Assembly (NCBI RefSeq): GCF_000952685.1
Contig: NZ_JYHV01000037.1
Location: 62,001-126,000 of the forward strand
Direction: 5' to 3'
DNA: 64,000 nucleotides
Source of the DNA: Stutzerimonas stutzeri
GTDB taxonomy: Bacteria; Pseudomonadota; Gammaproteobacteria; Pseudomonadales; Pseudomonadaceae
Under the pieces are notes generated by a model, which saw only the letters and a program-made list of their open reading frames with translations, was not told the origin of the DNA and did no database searches. Made by a program: the position numbers and the translations under genes. Numbering within the stretch: position 1 is the first letter of the stretch; each line of letters opens with the position of its first letter. Positions 9,326-17,338 of this stretch are shown here, piece by piece.

Positions 9326-10189
9326 TTATTCCTTGACCTGCATGTATTCTTCAGCCCAGACCATGTACTCGTCGGCGGTCGAATACTTAACCGACAGCTG
9401 CGAGGCGTTGAGGTCCGAGGCGTCGATCTGGCGCTGCTCGCGCAGACAGTCGTAGGTCGCCTTGATCGCCGCGAAATAAGCGGCATGGCCGTTGACCACG
9501 ATGCGCACGCCGAGCGCCGCCAAGCGCGCGTTGTCGCGCAGGCGCGGGTTGCCATAGGTCACCAGCATCAGGGGCACGCTGAGCTTCTCGGCGACGCGCT
9601 CGAGCTGCTCGAAGTCCTCGATTCCCACCAGGCAGATCGCATCGGCTCCCGCCGCTTCGTAGGCCTGCACGCGGGCGATGACCTCTTCCAGGCCGATCAC
9701 ACCGGCGTTGGTGCGCGCAATGATGGCGAGCTCCGGATCGATGCGCGCCTCCAGCGCCGCGCGGATCTTGCCGACCGCCTCGAACATGCCGATCAGGTCT
9801 GTGGATTTGCGCCCGAATTTGGCTGGCAGCGAGGTGTCTTCGATGGTCAGCGCGGCGATTCCGGCACGCTCCAGCTCGACTACGGTGCGCATCACGTTGA
9901 GCGCGTTACCATAGCCATGATCGGCGTCAGCGATGATCGGCAGGCGCGACACGCGCCCGATGCGGGTCGCCTGTTCGACGAACTCGCTGAGCGTAATCAG
10001 CGCGAAATCCGGTGCGGCCAGCACCTGCAGCGAGGCGACCGAGCCACCGAGAATGCCAACTTCGAATTCGAGGTCGGCGGCGATACGCGCCGACATCGGA
10101 TCGAATACCGAGGCGGTGTGATAACAGCGATCCGATGCCAGCAGCCGGCGGAATTCGTTACGCAGAGAATGATGAGAAGTTCGTTGCAT
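9326..10189 (-). CDS. Isocitrate lyase/PEP mutase superfamily protein, oxaloacetate decarboxylase-like
   Basis: A 287-residue TIM-barrel enzyme of the ICL/PEP mutase superfamily. The metal-site motif ADADHGYGN is present, as are the strand regions [11 protein letters not shown] and IIARTNAG. It matches the group that includes P. aeruginosa PA4872, described as an oxaloacetate decarboxylase and also located near the urease genes. The true isocitrate lyase KKCGH motif is absent. The ATG at 10189 has AGGA 8 bases upstream. Predicted role is Mg2+-dependent decarboxylation of oxaloacetate to pyruvate in the cytoplasm. Confidence 0.82.
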   Translation of the reverse strand: MQRTSHHSLRNEFRRLLASDRCYHTASVFDPMSARIAADLEFEVGILGGSVASLQVLAAPDFALITLSEFVEQATRIGRVSRLPIIADADHGYGNALNVMRTVVELERAGIAALTIEDTSLPAKFGRKSTDLIGMFEAVGKIRAALEARIDPELAIIARTNAGVIGLEEVIARVQAYEAAGADAICLVGIEDFEQLERVAEKLSVPLMLVTYGNPRLRDNARLAALGVRIVVNGHAAYFAAIKATYDCLREQRQIDASDLNASQLSVKYSTADEYMVWAEEYMQVKE

Positions 10190-10287
10190 GTGTTTTTCCT
10201 GATAAAGCGCACGCAAGGGTCGAGTCGCCCCTGTTGGGTCAAGTGTTGGAAGCTGAGCGGATGGCCCGACGGCACGCCCGCGATATT

Positions 10288-11169
10288 TCAAAGCCGGGGA
10301 CGCGGTTGGCGTCCCTGTACGTAGACCATGCACAGGCCGCTGGCAATGATGATCGCCATGCCCACAATTGCGCCGACGTCGGGCACATGCCCGAAGGCAA
10401 AAAAGCCAACCATCCCGGCAAAGATGATCTGTGCATAGGTGAACGGCGCCAGAGTGGCCGCACTGGCAAAGCGGAACGCGTTAGTCAACAGTAGGTGGCC
10501 GCTCATCGCCATCGCGCCGAGCGCGGCCATCATCAGCGCGTCATGCAAGGTCGGTGTCTGCCAGTTGAAGATCACCAGCACACTCATCACCAGACTGCCA
10601 ACCAGGCTGGTGAGAAAATTGCTGGTCACCGGGTGGTCGGTAGTACTGAGGCGACGGGTAATCAGCTGATAGACCGTGAAACTGATCGCCGCGCCGAAGG
10701 GCAGCAGAATCGCTGGGGTGAACAGCGCACCGCCCGGACGCACGATGATCAGCACGCCAAGCAGACCGCAGCCCACCGCCATCCACTGGCTATGGCTGAC
10801 CCGCTCGCCCAGTAGCGCCGATGCGATGGTCACCAGCAGCGGTGTCAGAAAGATCACTGCCGTGGCCTCGGCCAGCGGGATATAACCCAGGCCACTGATG
10901 AACAGCATGCTCACGCAGACCAGGCTCGCGCCACGGCACAGTTGCAGCCAGGGTCGCAACGTATGGAACACGCGCCGCCCCATGCGTGGCGTGAACAGCG
11001 TGAACATCAACACCGTCTGCGCCAGATACCGTGCCCAGATCACTAGAAAGACCGGATAAAGCTGCGTCAGGTGTTTGGAAAGCCCATCGTGCGAAGCCAG
11101 GATCAGGCACGAAAAAAGGATGAGCAGAACACCAAGTAATGGGTGATGTGAATTGTTCAAGGAGGTCAA
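10288..11169 (-). CDS. EamA/DMT-family transporter
   Basis: A 293-residue protein with ten hydrophobic segments arranged as two EamA repeats of five, typical of drug/metabolite exporters. Features such as [19 protein letters not shown] in repeat 1 and the matching [18 protein letters not shown] in repeat 2 support this. The substrate is unknown. The frame as given begins with a TTG at 11169; a second TTG at 11160 is possible, and neither has a good ribosome-binding site, so the start is uncertain. Confidence 0.85.
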   Translation of the reverse strand: MTSLNNSHHPLLGVLLILFSCLILASHDGLSKHLTQLYPVFLVIWARYLAQTVLMFTLFTPRMGRRVFHTLRPWLQLCRGASLVCVSMLFISGLGYIPLAEATAVIFLTPLLVTIASALLGERVSHSQWMAVGCGLLGVLIIVRPGGALFTPAILLPFGAAISFTVYQLITRRLSTTDHPVTSNFLTSLVGSLVMSVLVIFNWQTPTLHDALMMAALGAMAMSGHLLLTNAFRFASAATLAPFTYAQIIFAGMVGFFAFGHVPDVGAIVGMAIIIASGLCMVYVQGRQPRPRL

Positions 11170-11479
11170 CCGCGACGATAGGTAGCTAACTAAGAATTAT
11201 GCCCGCAAAAATCGCTGCCGTCAGTCGTCATATATCCTTCGCCGACCAATCGTACGGGGAGCAAGCGCGCCACGGGTCAAGCCAGTTGTCCGTAAGAGCG
11301 CGACCCGCTCCGTCAGCAGGCCCTCTCATCCGCATCGTTGCCGCTCCATTCGAGCGAGGACGTACCGCGAGGGCATTGCAGACCCTCCGTCGGCGCGCTC
11401 ACGCTTGTTCCGCCGATCGCGTATGATCGCCGGCCCGTTGCGGGCCGCCAGCCGGCCCGAGCCCGTCCGAGTAGTTCAG
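11170..11479. other. Intergenic region between the EamA and GNAT genes
   Basis: These 310 bases separate divergent genes. A TATGAT at 11422-11427 could be the -10 of the acetyltransferase gene, but no good -35 is spaced for it. A GC-rich inverted stretch follows at about 11428-11460. Nothing else is recognisable. Confidence 0.35.
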
Positions 11480-11980
11480 ATGTTCAAGTTGAGAGCGATG
11501 CAGGAGCGCGATATTCCTGCCGTGATGTCGATTCAGAAAGAGTCCTACGCCGCCGAAGTCTTGGAAGACGAAGCGGTGATCCGCGCCCGCCTCGCCGCCT
11601 GTCCTCAGTTGGCCTGGGTTGCCGAAGATGTCCTCGGCGTCTGCGCCTACCTTTTCGCCTACCATTCGCGTGTCGGCACGGTGACTCCGCTGGACGGCGA
11701 GTTCCAGCCTCACGCTGAAGCCGACTGCCTGTACCTTCATGATCTCGCCGTATCCGCTCGCGCCGGCAGCCGCGGTATCGGCCCGGCACTGGTGCGTAAG
11801 AATCTGGAGCAGGCCCGTACCCATAAACTGCGCTACTCCGCGCTGGTTTCGGTGCAGGAATCCGAGAACTTCTGGTCGCGCCTGGGCTATACCGCGCACT
11901 CCGAGCTGGAGCCGCCGCAGGTCGACAATCTGGCCAGCTATCAAATCCCAGCCGTCTACATGGTTCGAGCACTGCACTGA
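11480..11980 (+). CDS. GNAT-family N-acetyltransferase
   Basis: A 166-residue single-domain GNAT. MFKLRAMQERDIPAVMSIQ is the beta1-alpha1 start, LYLHDLAVSARAGSRGIGPALV contains the acetyl-CoA loop, and SVQESENFWSRLGYT is the usual C-terminal FW..LGF element. The acceptor is not predictable. The gene lies directly upstream of the sigma-54-type promoter for ureE, and the NtrC-like site begins 3 bases after its stop. It is therefore likely transcribed separately from the urease accessory genes. Confidence 0.87.
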   Translation: MFKLRAMQERDIPAVMSIQKESYAAEVLEDEAVIRARLAACPQLAWVAEDVLGVCAYLFAYHSRVGTVTPLDGEFQPHAEADCLYLHDLAVSARAGSRGIGPALVRKNLEQARTHKLRYSALVSVQESENFWSRLGYTAHSELEPPQVDNLASYQIPAVYMVRALH

Positions 11981-11982
11981 TC

Positions 11983-11999
11983 TGCACACCCATGGTGCC
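11983..11999. promoter_or_regulatory. NtrC-type enhancer site upstream of ureE
   Basis: TGCAC, 7 bases, then GTGCC forms a near-perfect copy of the NtrC dyad (TGCAC-N7-GTGCA; 9 of 10 conserved bases). It lies about 110 bases upstream of the sigma-54 promoter, the usual enhancer distance. Together they indicate activation of the urease accessory genes under nitrogen limitation. Confidence 0.65.
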
Positions 12000-12094
12000 T
12001 GGCGGAACGCGGCGCACCATAACGGATCACCCTGACGCGCCATTTTCTGGCACGCCGCGCTCGCAGCCGGCGCGTCATGCCAGCTGCGCAGGGT

Positions 12095-12110
12095 TGGCAA
12101 GCGGCTTGCT
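12095..12110 (+). promoter_or_regulatory. Sigma-54 (RpoN) promoter for ureEFG
   Basis: TGGCAAGCGGCTTGCT has the -24 GG (12096-12097) and -12 GC (12108-12109) dinucleotides at the required spacing. It matches TGGCAc-N5-TTGCw except for one base. Transcription would begin near 12121, about 30 bases before the ureE ATG. Confidence 0.75.
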
Positions 12111-12149
12111 CTGTTTGTGCCTATCGCACGAACCGGAACCGCCCTGCCC

Positions 12150-12650
12150 ATGTTGGTCATTCATCAACGCTCCCCTGCGCAGCCACAGGCCGATGCCGAG
12201 CTGGCGCTGACCTACGAGGCCCGCAGCAAATCGCGGCTGCGCTGCTTCACCACCCAGGGCGAGGAAGTCGGCCTGTTTCTCGAACGCGGCCAGCCGCCGC
12301 TGCACGACGGTGAGTGCCTGCGCGCCAACGACGGCCGCATCGTCATCGTCCGCGCCCGTGCCGAACAGCTGCTCCACGTGACTTGCTCCAGCGCCTTCGA
12401 GCTGACGCGCGCCGCCTATCACTTGGGCAATCGCCACGTCGCGCTGCAGATCGGCGATGGCTGGCTGCGTCTACTCGACGACTATGTGCTCAAGGACATG
12501 CTGCTGCAGCTCGGCGCCCGCGTCGAAGCCACCGAGGCGCCCTTCCAGCCGGAGCACGGCGCCTACGGTGGCGGCCATCATCACTCCCACGCGGGCGAGG
12601 CCGAGTTCAGCTACGCACCACGTCTGCACCAGTTCGGCGTGCGCACGTGA
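12150..12650 (+). CDS. ureE: Urease accessory nickel metallochaperone UreE
   Basis: A 166-residue UreE. It has the N-terminal peptide-binding domain (about 1-75) and the metal-binding domain (about 76-140, containing AAYHLGNRHVALQIGDGWLRL). A modest histidine tail, HHHSH at 143-147, is much shorter than the Klebsiella tail. UreE hands nickel to the UreDFG complex as a dimer. The start at 12150 gives the standard N terminus. The stop overlaps the ureF GTG by 4 bases, indicating coupled translation. Confidence 0.95.
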   Translation: MLVIHQRSPAQPQADAELALTYEARSKSRLRCFTTQGEEVGLFLERGQPPLHDGECLRANDGRIVIVRARAEQLLHVTCSSAFELTRAAYHLGNRHVALQIGDGWLRLLDDYVLKDMLLQLGARVEATEAPFQPEHGAYGGGHHHSHAGEAEFSYAPRLHQFGVRT

Positions 12651-13324
12651 ATCCGGCCGCCTTTGCCTTGTTGCGGCTGGCCAGCCCGCAACTGCCGATT
12701 GGCGGCTACAGCTACTCGCAGGGTCTGGAAATGGCCGTCGAACGTGAGCAGGTGCACGACGAAAACAGCGCGCGGCGTTGGCTGAGCGATCAGCTGTTGC
12801 TCAACCTGGCACGCTTCGAAGCCCCACTGCTTCTGTCGCACTGCGAGGCCGCAGCCGCCGAAGACTGGACGAAACTCGAGCGACTCGCCGACCGCCATCG
12901 CGCTAGCCGCGAGACCCGCGAGCTGCGACTGGAAAGCCGGCAGATAGGCTATTCGTTGAAGCAGCTGCTGGACAATCTACCGGAGCTCGACGCTCCGGCC
13001 CGCGCCCTGTTCCAACGCATTGACGAACCCGGACTCGCCCTTGGCTGGGCGTTGGCGGCTCGCGCCTGGCAGATCTCGCCCGGAGATGCGCTGACCGCAT
13101 GGCTGTGGGGCTGGCTGGAGAACCAGCTGGCGGTCTTGATGAAGACTCTGCCGCTGGGGCAGCAGGCGGCGCAGCGGTTGACCTCGCAGCTGCTCCCTAG
13201 CCTGCAGCAGGCCCAGTACGACGCAACGGTTATCGAGCCGGAGCGCTGGGGCAGCGCCGCCTTTGGGCTGGCGCTGATGAGCATGGGGCATGAGCGGCAG
13301 TACAGTCGGTTGTTTAGGTCATGA
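12647..13324 (+). CDS. ureF: Urease accessory protein UreF
   Basis: A 225-residue all-helical UreF. Conserved features include LRLASPQLPIGGYSYSQGLE at the N terminus and GSAAFGLALMSMGHERQYSRLFRS at the C terminus. UreF bridges UreD and UreG in the activation complex and gates the GTPase. The GTG start at 12647 overlaps the ureE stop (GTGA). Normally ureG would follow at once, but here about 1.16 kb of repeat-rich DNA intervenes. Confidence 0.95.
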   Translation: MNPAAFALLRLASPQLPIGGYSYSQGLEMAVEREQVHDENSARRWLSDQLLLNLARFEAPLLLSHCEAAAAEDWTKLERLADRHRASRETRELRLESRQIGYSLKQLLDNLPELDAPARALFQRIDEPGLALGWALAARAWQISPGDALTAWLWGWLENQLAVLMKTLPLGQQAAQRLTSQLLPSLQQAQYDATVIEPERWGSAAFGLALMSMGHERQYSRLFRS

Positions 13325-13355
13325 GCAGGGCGAGTTTCGCTTTGTCGTGCGAGTC

Positions 13356-13379
13356 TGTAGGAGCGAGCTTGCTCGCGAA
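13356..13379. repeat. Pseudomonas REP element
   Basis: TGTAGGAGCGAGC followed by TTGCTCGCGAA is the well-known palindromic REP of Pseudomonas, whose translated form VGASLLAN is familiar. It lies 32 bases after the ureF stop. Confidence 0.85.
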
Positions 13380-13529
13380 TGGATCGCACGCACGTGATGC
13401 ATGTGATGATGGGTTCGGTTGGTCCCAGACCGCCGCATCCTCGTTCGCCCTTGATATGGGTCGCCCCTCTGACAACGCTTTGTTGGCTTTGGGTTGGGAA
13501 TCTCGGGTGGGTAAGCGAGTTGGCCGATG

Positions 13530-14305
13530 CATTGGTTTCGCCCTGCTGGGCGAGTCACTTTTTCCAAACGCCGAAAAAGTAACCAAAAACGCTTGCCCCT
13601 GCATCCGGGTCTCGCTTCGCTCGACTTCCCTCATTCCATCCACGCTCCGGGGGCCGGCGTACAAGGGCCATCCATGGCCCTTTATCGCGGGGACGCCCAG
13701 TCCTCTCGCGGCATCCATGCCGCTCGCTCCCCTCCGCGCGGATTCCATTCGGCCTTCTGAAAGGGGCGCTCGGCGTCGCCTGATAGTTTGTTCGTCAGTA
13801 AACAAGCAAAGCGCTTTTGTTTCGCTATTCGCGAACATTCGTACAATTCGGACTCGATCCCTCTTCCGCAATGTAGGGTGGAAAACTGCGGAGCATTTTC
13901 CACCACTGGCTACAGCAGAGCTCTTGCCGAACCACGCGGATCCCATTCGGCCTACTAACTTCATTCGACCTACTAAAAGGGACGTTTCGCGTTTCCTGTT
14001 GGTCCGCTCGCACAGAAACAAGCAAAGCGCTTTGCGCCCGCCCTTTCAGAACTTCCAAACGACTCGGTCCCAAATCCCCGTCAGGAGGCCGAGCGTAATC
14101 GCCGTGGACGGGGTTGAGCGGCATGGATGCCGCGAGAGCTGCGATGGGCCAGGGATGGCCCTTCGCAGCGTGCCCCTGGAATGGCGATGGAGCGAGGGGA
14201 CCCTTCGCGTAGCGAAGGGCCGGATGCCGGGGTGGCCTTCTTTTTGGTTACTTTTTCTTGGCCACACAAGAAAAAGTGACGCGCCGTGCAAGGCGCAACC
14301 TGTGG
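13530..14305. mobile_element. Inverted-repeat element, possibly non-autonomous, inserted between ureF and ureG
   Basis: The left arm (about 13530-13725) and right arm (about 14116-14305) are imperfect inverted copies nearly 190 bp long. Shared blocks include GTCACTTTTTC (13554-13564 against 14270-14280), AAAAAGTAACCAAAAA, GGGCCATC(C)nTGGCCC, and an exact 23-base block (13703-13725 against 14116-14138). The central ~390 bp carries two diverged direct repeats and a GTAG palindrome. There is no transposase. The structure fits a MITE-like or composite repeat, but target duplications are not evident. Confidence 0.6.
13873..13904. repeat. GTAG-type palindrome
   Basis: GTAGGGTGGAAAA followed by TTTTCCACC forms a hairpin with the same head as the elements beside ureA and ureC. 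It lies between the two direct repeats of the larger inverted-repeat element. Confidence 0.65.
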
Positions 14306-14487
14306 TTCCAGCCGAGGAAAGCGCGGCGTCCTACAAAGCTACATATGCCAGCGCCGGTACCCCAGAACTTCTGCGCACGAGCAAACAAGCCCAACCCCAA
14401 GAATCTCATCAGCACTGCCCAACGGCAGAGACGCCCCCTTTCGCATCAACCCCGAGGCAGCACGCTGCCTTTTAGAGGAAAAAACCC

Positions 14488-15102
14488 ATGAATACCCAAC
14501 CCCTTCGCATCGGCATCGGCGGGCCGGTCGGTTCCGGCAAGACGGCCCTGACCTTAGCGCTCTGCCTGGCCCTGCGTGAGCGTTACAACCTGGCGGTGGT
14601 GACCAACGATATCTACACCCAGGAAGACGCACAGTTCCTGGTGCGCAACGAGGCCTTGGCGCCTGAGCGCATCATTGGCGTCGAAACCGGCGGCTGCCCG
14701 CACACAGCGATCCGCGAGGATGCCTCGATCAACCTCGAGGCCGTGGAGCAGCTCAACCGCCGCTTTCCAGGGCTCGACCTGATCATCGTCGAATCCGGCG
14801 GTGACAACCTCTCGGCGACCTTCAGCCCGGAACTGTCCGACCTGACCATCTATGTGATCGACGTATCGGCCGGCGACAAGCTGCCGCGCAAGGGCGGGCC
14901 GGGCATCTGCAAGTCCGACCTACTGGTGATCAACAAGATAGATCTGGCGCCGATGGTCGGCGCCTCGCTCGAAGTCATGGACCGCGACACCCGCAAGATG
15001 CGCGGCGACAAGCCATTCGTCTTCAGCAACCAGAAGGTGGGCCAGGGTCTCGACGAGATCATCGCCTTTATCGAGAAACAGGGAATGCTCAGCGCGGCCT
15101 GA
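14488..15102 (+). CDS. ureG: Urease accessory GTPase UreG
   Basis: A 204-residue SIMIBI-class GTPase. The P-loop is GPVGSGKT (residues 12-19), the nickel-binding C-P-H motif is at 70-72, the ESGGDNL region follows, and the guanine-specificity motif NKID is at 149-152. UreG dimerises with GTP and Ni2+ and drives nickel insertion into urease. GAGGAAA ahead of the ATG gives strong independent initiation, which may compensate for its separation from ureF. Confidence 0.97.
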   Translation: MNTQPLRIGIGGPVGSGKTALTLALCLALRERYNLAVVTNDIYTQEDAQFLVRNEALAPERIIGVETGGCPHTAIREDASINLEAVEQLNRRFPGLDLIIVESGGDNLSATFSPELSDLTIYVIDVSAGDKLPRKGGPGICKSDLLVINKIDLAPMVGASLEVMDRDTRKMRGDKPFVFSNQKVGQGLDEIIAFIEKQGMLSAA

Positions 15103-15132
15103 ACCCACCGAACCCCAGAAAGGAGCCATCAC

Positions 15133-15705
15133 ATGGATCTGCATAAATCGTTGCTTGCCGCCGCCCTGCTGCTCAGCCCGGCGCTGGCCTTCGCTCACCC
15201 CGGACACGATCACTCAGGCCTGCTGTCCGGCTTCGCCCATCCGCTGTTCGGGCTCGACCACCTGCTGGCGATGCTCGCAGTTGGGCTCTGGGCCGCCCAG
15301 CAGCAGGGCGAGGCCCGCTGGGTGCTGCCGCTGACCTTCGTCATCACGATGCTCTTCGGTGGCCTGTTCGGCTTTACCGGCATTGATCTGCCGTTGATGG
15401 AGACCAGCATCGCCGGCTCGGTACTGGCGCTTGGACTGCTGGTTGCCCTGGCGGTGCGCCCGGCACTGCCGGTAGCCATGGGGCTGACCGCGCTATTTGC
15501 CCTCAGCCACGGCGTCGCCCATGGTCTGGAGTTGCCCGAGTTAACCAGCCCCTGGAGCTACGCCGCAGGTTTCGTCGCCGCCACCGCAGCGCTGCATGGC
15601 ACCGGTTACGCCGTGGCGCGCAACCTGCCCCGAGCCGCCGCGCCATTGGTCCGCCTCGCCGGCCTCGCCTCGGCACTGAGCGGAGCCTGGCTTTTGGCGG
15701 CGTGA
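15133..15705 (+). CDS. ureJ: HupE/UreJ-family membrane protein (probable nickel permease)
   Basis: A 190-residue protein with a signal peptide (MDLHKSLLAAALLLSPALAFA). The mature N terminus HPGHDHSG is typical of HupE/UreJ, and about six membrane helices follow. HP...GLDHLLAM and HGVAHGLEL hold the conserved histidines thought to conduct nickel. It is placed last in the accessory operon, 30 bases after ureG, with AAGGAG before the ATG. Nickel import is the family assignment and has not been shown here. Confidence 0.9.
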   Translation: MDLHKSLLAAALLLSPALAFAHPGHDHSGLLSGFAHPLFGLDHLLAMLAVGLWAAQQQGEARWVLPLTFVITMLFGGLFGFTGIDLPLMETSIAGSVLALGLLVALAVRPALPVAMGLTALFALSHGVAHGLELPELTSPWSYAAGFVAATAALHGTGYAVARNLPRAAAPLVRLAGLASALSGAWLLAA

Positions 15706-15735
15706 GTAGTCGACAAGAGCACTAGCAGGTAAAAA

Positions 15736-15762
15736 CGCAAAAGCCCGAGTCAGCTCGGGCTT
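15736..15762 (-). terminator. Intrinsic terminator of amn
   Basis: AAGCCCGAG (15741-15749) pairs with CTCGGGCTT (15754-15762). Read on the minus strand the stem is followed by TTTTGCGTTTTT, so it terminates amn. An outer inverted pair (CTAGCAGGT and ACCTGCTAG) frames it. It may also slow plus-strand readthrough from ureJ. Confidence 0.8.
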
Positions 15763-15789
15763 GGCTGGAACCTGCTAGCTTGCCGCGTG

Positions 15790-17262
15790 CTAGCGGAACG
15801 GTGGCTCGTCGAAACTGCGCAACTTGCGCGAATGCAGCGAGTTGAGCTGGCTGCGCAGCAGGTCGAGCGCCGCAATACCGATTTTCAGATGTTGTGTGAC
15901 GGCCCGTTCGTAGAACGCATTGGCTGAGCCCGGCAGCTTGATCTCGCTGTGCAGCGGCTTGTCCGAGACGCATAGCAGCGTCCCGTAAGGCACACGTAGA
16001 CGATAGCCCTGGGCGGCGATCGTGCCGCTCTCCATGTCCACGGCCACGGCCCGCGACAGGTTGATCAACGGCCGTTCCTGCGCCCAGCGCAATTCCCAGT
16101 TGCGGTCGTCGTAGGTCAGCACGGTGCCGGTGCGCAGCCGCTTCTTCAGCGCTTCGCCCTTGTCGCCCGTGACCTGCGCCGCGGCTTCTTGCAGTGCCTG
16201 CTGGACCTCGGCCAGCGCTGGCAGCGGAATATGCGGTGGCAGCACCCGATCGAGAATCCCATCGCGACGCATATAGGCGTGGGCCAGCACGTAGTCACCG
16301 ATCGACTGCGACTGCCGCAATCCGCCGCAGTGGCCGATCATCAGCCAGCAATGCGGGCGCAGCACGGCCAGGTGATCGGTGATGTTCTTGGCGTTCGACG
16401 GCCCGACGCCGATGTTCACCAAGGTGACGCCGTCGCCATCCTTGGCCTGCAGGTGATAGGCCGGCATCTGGTAGCGGTGCCAGAGCACGCCGCCGATGAT
16501 CGCCTGCGCCTCGCCCTCGTCCATGCCGCGCTCGATGATGATGTTGCCAGGCAGCACCATGCGCACGAAGCGGGTGTCGTCGCGCAGCATGTCGAGACCA
16601 TGGCGGATGAACTGGTCGACGTAGCGGTGATAGTTGGTCAGCAGGATCCAGGGTTGCACATGCCGCCAATCGCTACCGGTGTAATGCACCAGCCGGCGCA
16701 GGGAGAAATCCACCCGCGCGCCGTCGAAGAGCGCCAGCGGATAGGGGTCAGCATGCTCCCAGTCGTAGAGGCCATCGGCGATGTCGTCGGTGGCCGCGGA
16801 AAGGTCGGTGCTGGGGAACACGCGCGCCAGCTCGGCAGCGGTCACGCCGGTGCCCGCCAGCTCGTCGCCCTGTTCGATCACATAGGGGTAAGGGATGTTG
16901 CGTTCGCTGATACCGACTTCGACCTTGACGCCGAAATCCAGCATCAGCGGTCGCAACTGGTCGAGCAGATAGCTGCGGAACGCCGCCGGATGGGTCACGG
17001 TAACGCTGTACACGCCCGGCGCCTGCACCTTGGCATAGGCGCGGGTGGACGCCGGCACCTCGCCGTGGCATTCGTACGTCAGGCGCAGTTGCGGATAGCG
17101 GAACAGGCTGCGCTCCTCGGCACCCGGCTCGGTGCGGCTTGAAACGTAGCGTTTGAGGGCTTGATTGAGCGCCACGGTGGCGCGTTGGTGGAGTTCAGCA
17201 AGGTAGTCCACGGCAGCTTCGGCGCTGGTGGCAATGCGAAAGGTCTCGCCTGCTTCATTCAT
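15790..17262 (-). CDS. amn: AMP nucleosidase
   Basis: A 490-residue enzyme of the Amn family. An N-terminal regulatory domain (about 1-170) precedes a nucleoside-phosphorylase-like domain containing IGVGPSNAKNITDHLAVLRPHCWLMIGHCGG and the purine/ribose-site region AVDMESGTIAAQGYRL. It hydrolyses AMP to adenine and ribose-5-phosphate and helps control adenylate pools. AAGGAAA precedes the ATG. The MocR-type gene lies 76 bases upstream on the same strand. Confidence 0.95.
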   Translation of the reverse strand: MNEAGETFRIATSAEAAVDYLAELHQRATVALNQALKRYVSSRTEPGAEERSLFRYPQLRLTYECHGEVPASTRAYAKVQAPGVYSVTVTHPAAFRSYLLDQLRPLMLDFGVKVEVGISERNIPYPYVIEQGDELAGTGVTAAELARVFPSTDLSAATDDIADGLYDWEHADPYPLALFDGARVDFSLRRLVHYTGSDWRHVQPWILLTNYHRYVDQFIRHGLDMLRDDTRFVRMVLPGNIIIERGMDEGEAQAIIGGVLWHRYQMPAYHLQAKDGDGVTLVNIGVGPSNAKNITDHLAVLRPHCWLMIGHCGGLRQSQSIGDYVLAHAYMRRDGILDRVLPPHIPLPALAEVQQALQEAAAQVTGDKGEALKKRLRTGTVLTYDDRNWELRWAQERPLINLSRAVAVDMESGTIAAQGYRLRVPYGTLLCVSDKPLHSEIKLPGSANAFYERAVTQHLKIGIAALDLLRSQLNSLHSRKLRSFDEPPFR

Positions 17263-17338
17263 GCTGGATTTCCTTGTTCAGTCGTTGGAAACATCTTGCC
17301 TGCTGATCGATGACAGCGGTAGCTCCAGGTGGCCACGA

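Larger units (their letters stand above)
13325..14487. other. Repeat-rich gap between ureF and ureG
   Basis: This 1163-bp gap holds no gene I can support. It contains a classical Pseudomonas REP (13356-13379), a large inverted-repeat element (about 13530-14305), two imperfect internal direct repeats (about 13743-13870 and 13938-14075), and a GTAG palindrome (13873-13904). A 384-codon frame is open across it (13321-14475), starting on an ATG that overlaps the ureF stop. Its translation is repeat-derived and has no recognisable domain. ureG, at the right end, has its own good ribosome-binding site. Confidence 0.7.

Noticed and set aside
13314..14021. 235-codon minus-strand frame across the ureF-ureG gap
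   Set aside because: It overlaps the plus-strand open frame and the inverted repeats, has no recognisable domain or start signal, and its peptide is repeat-derived.
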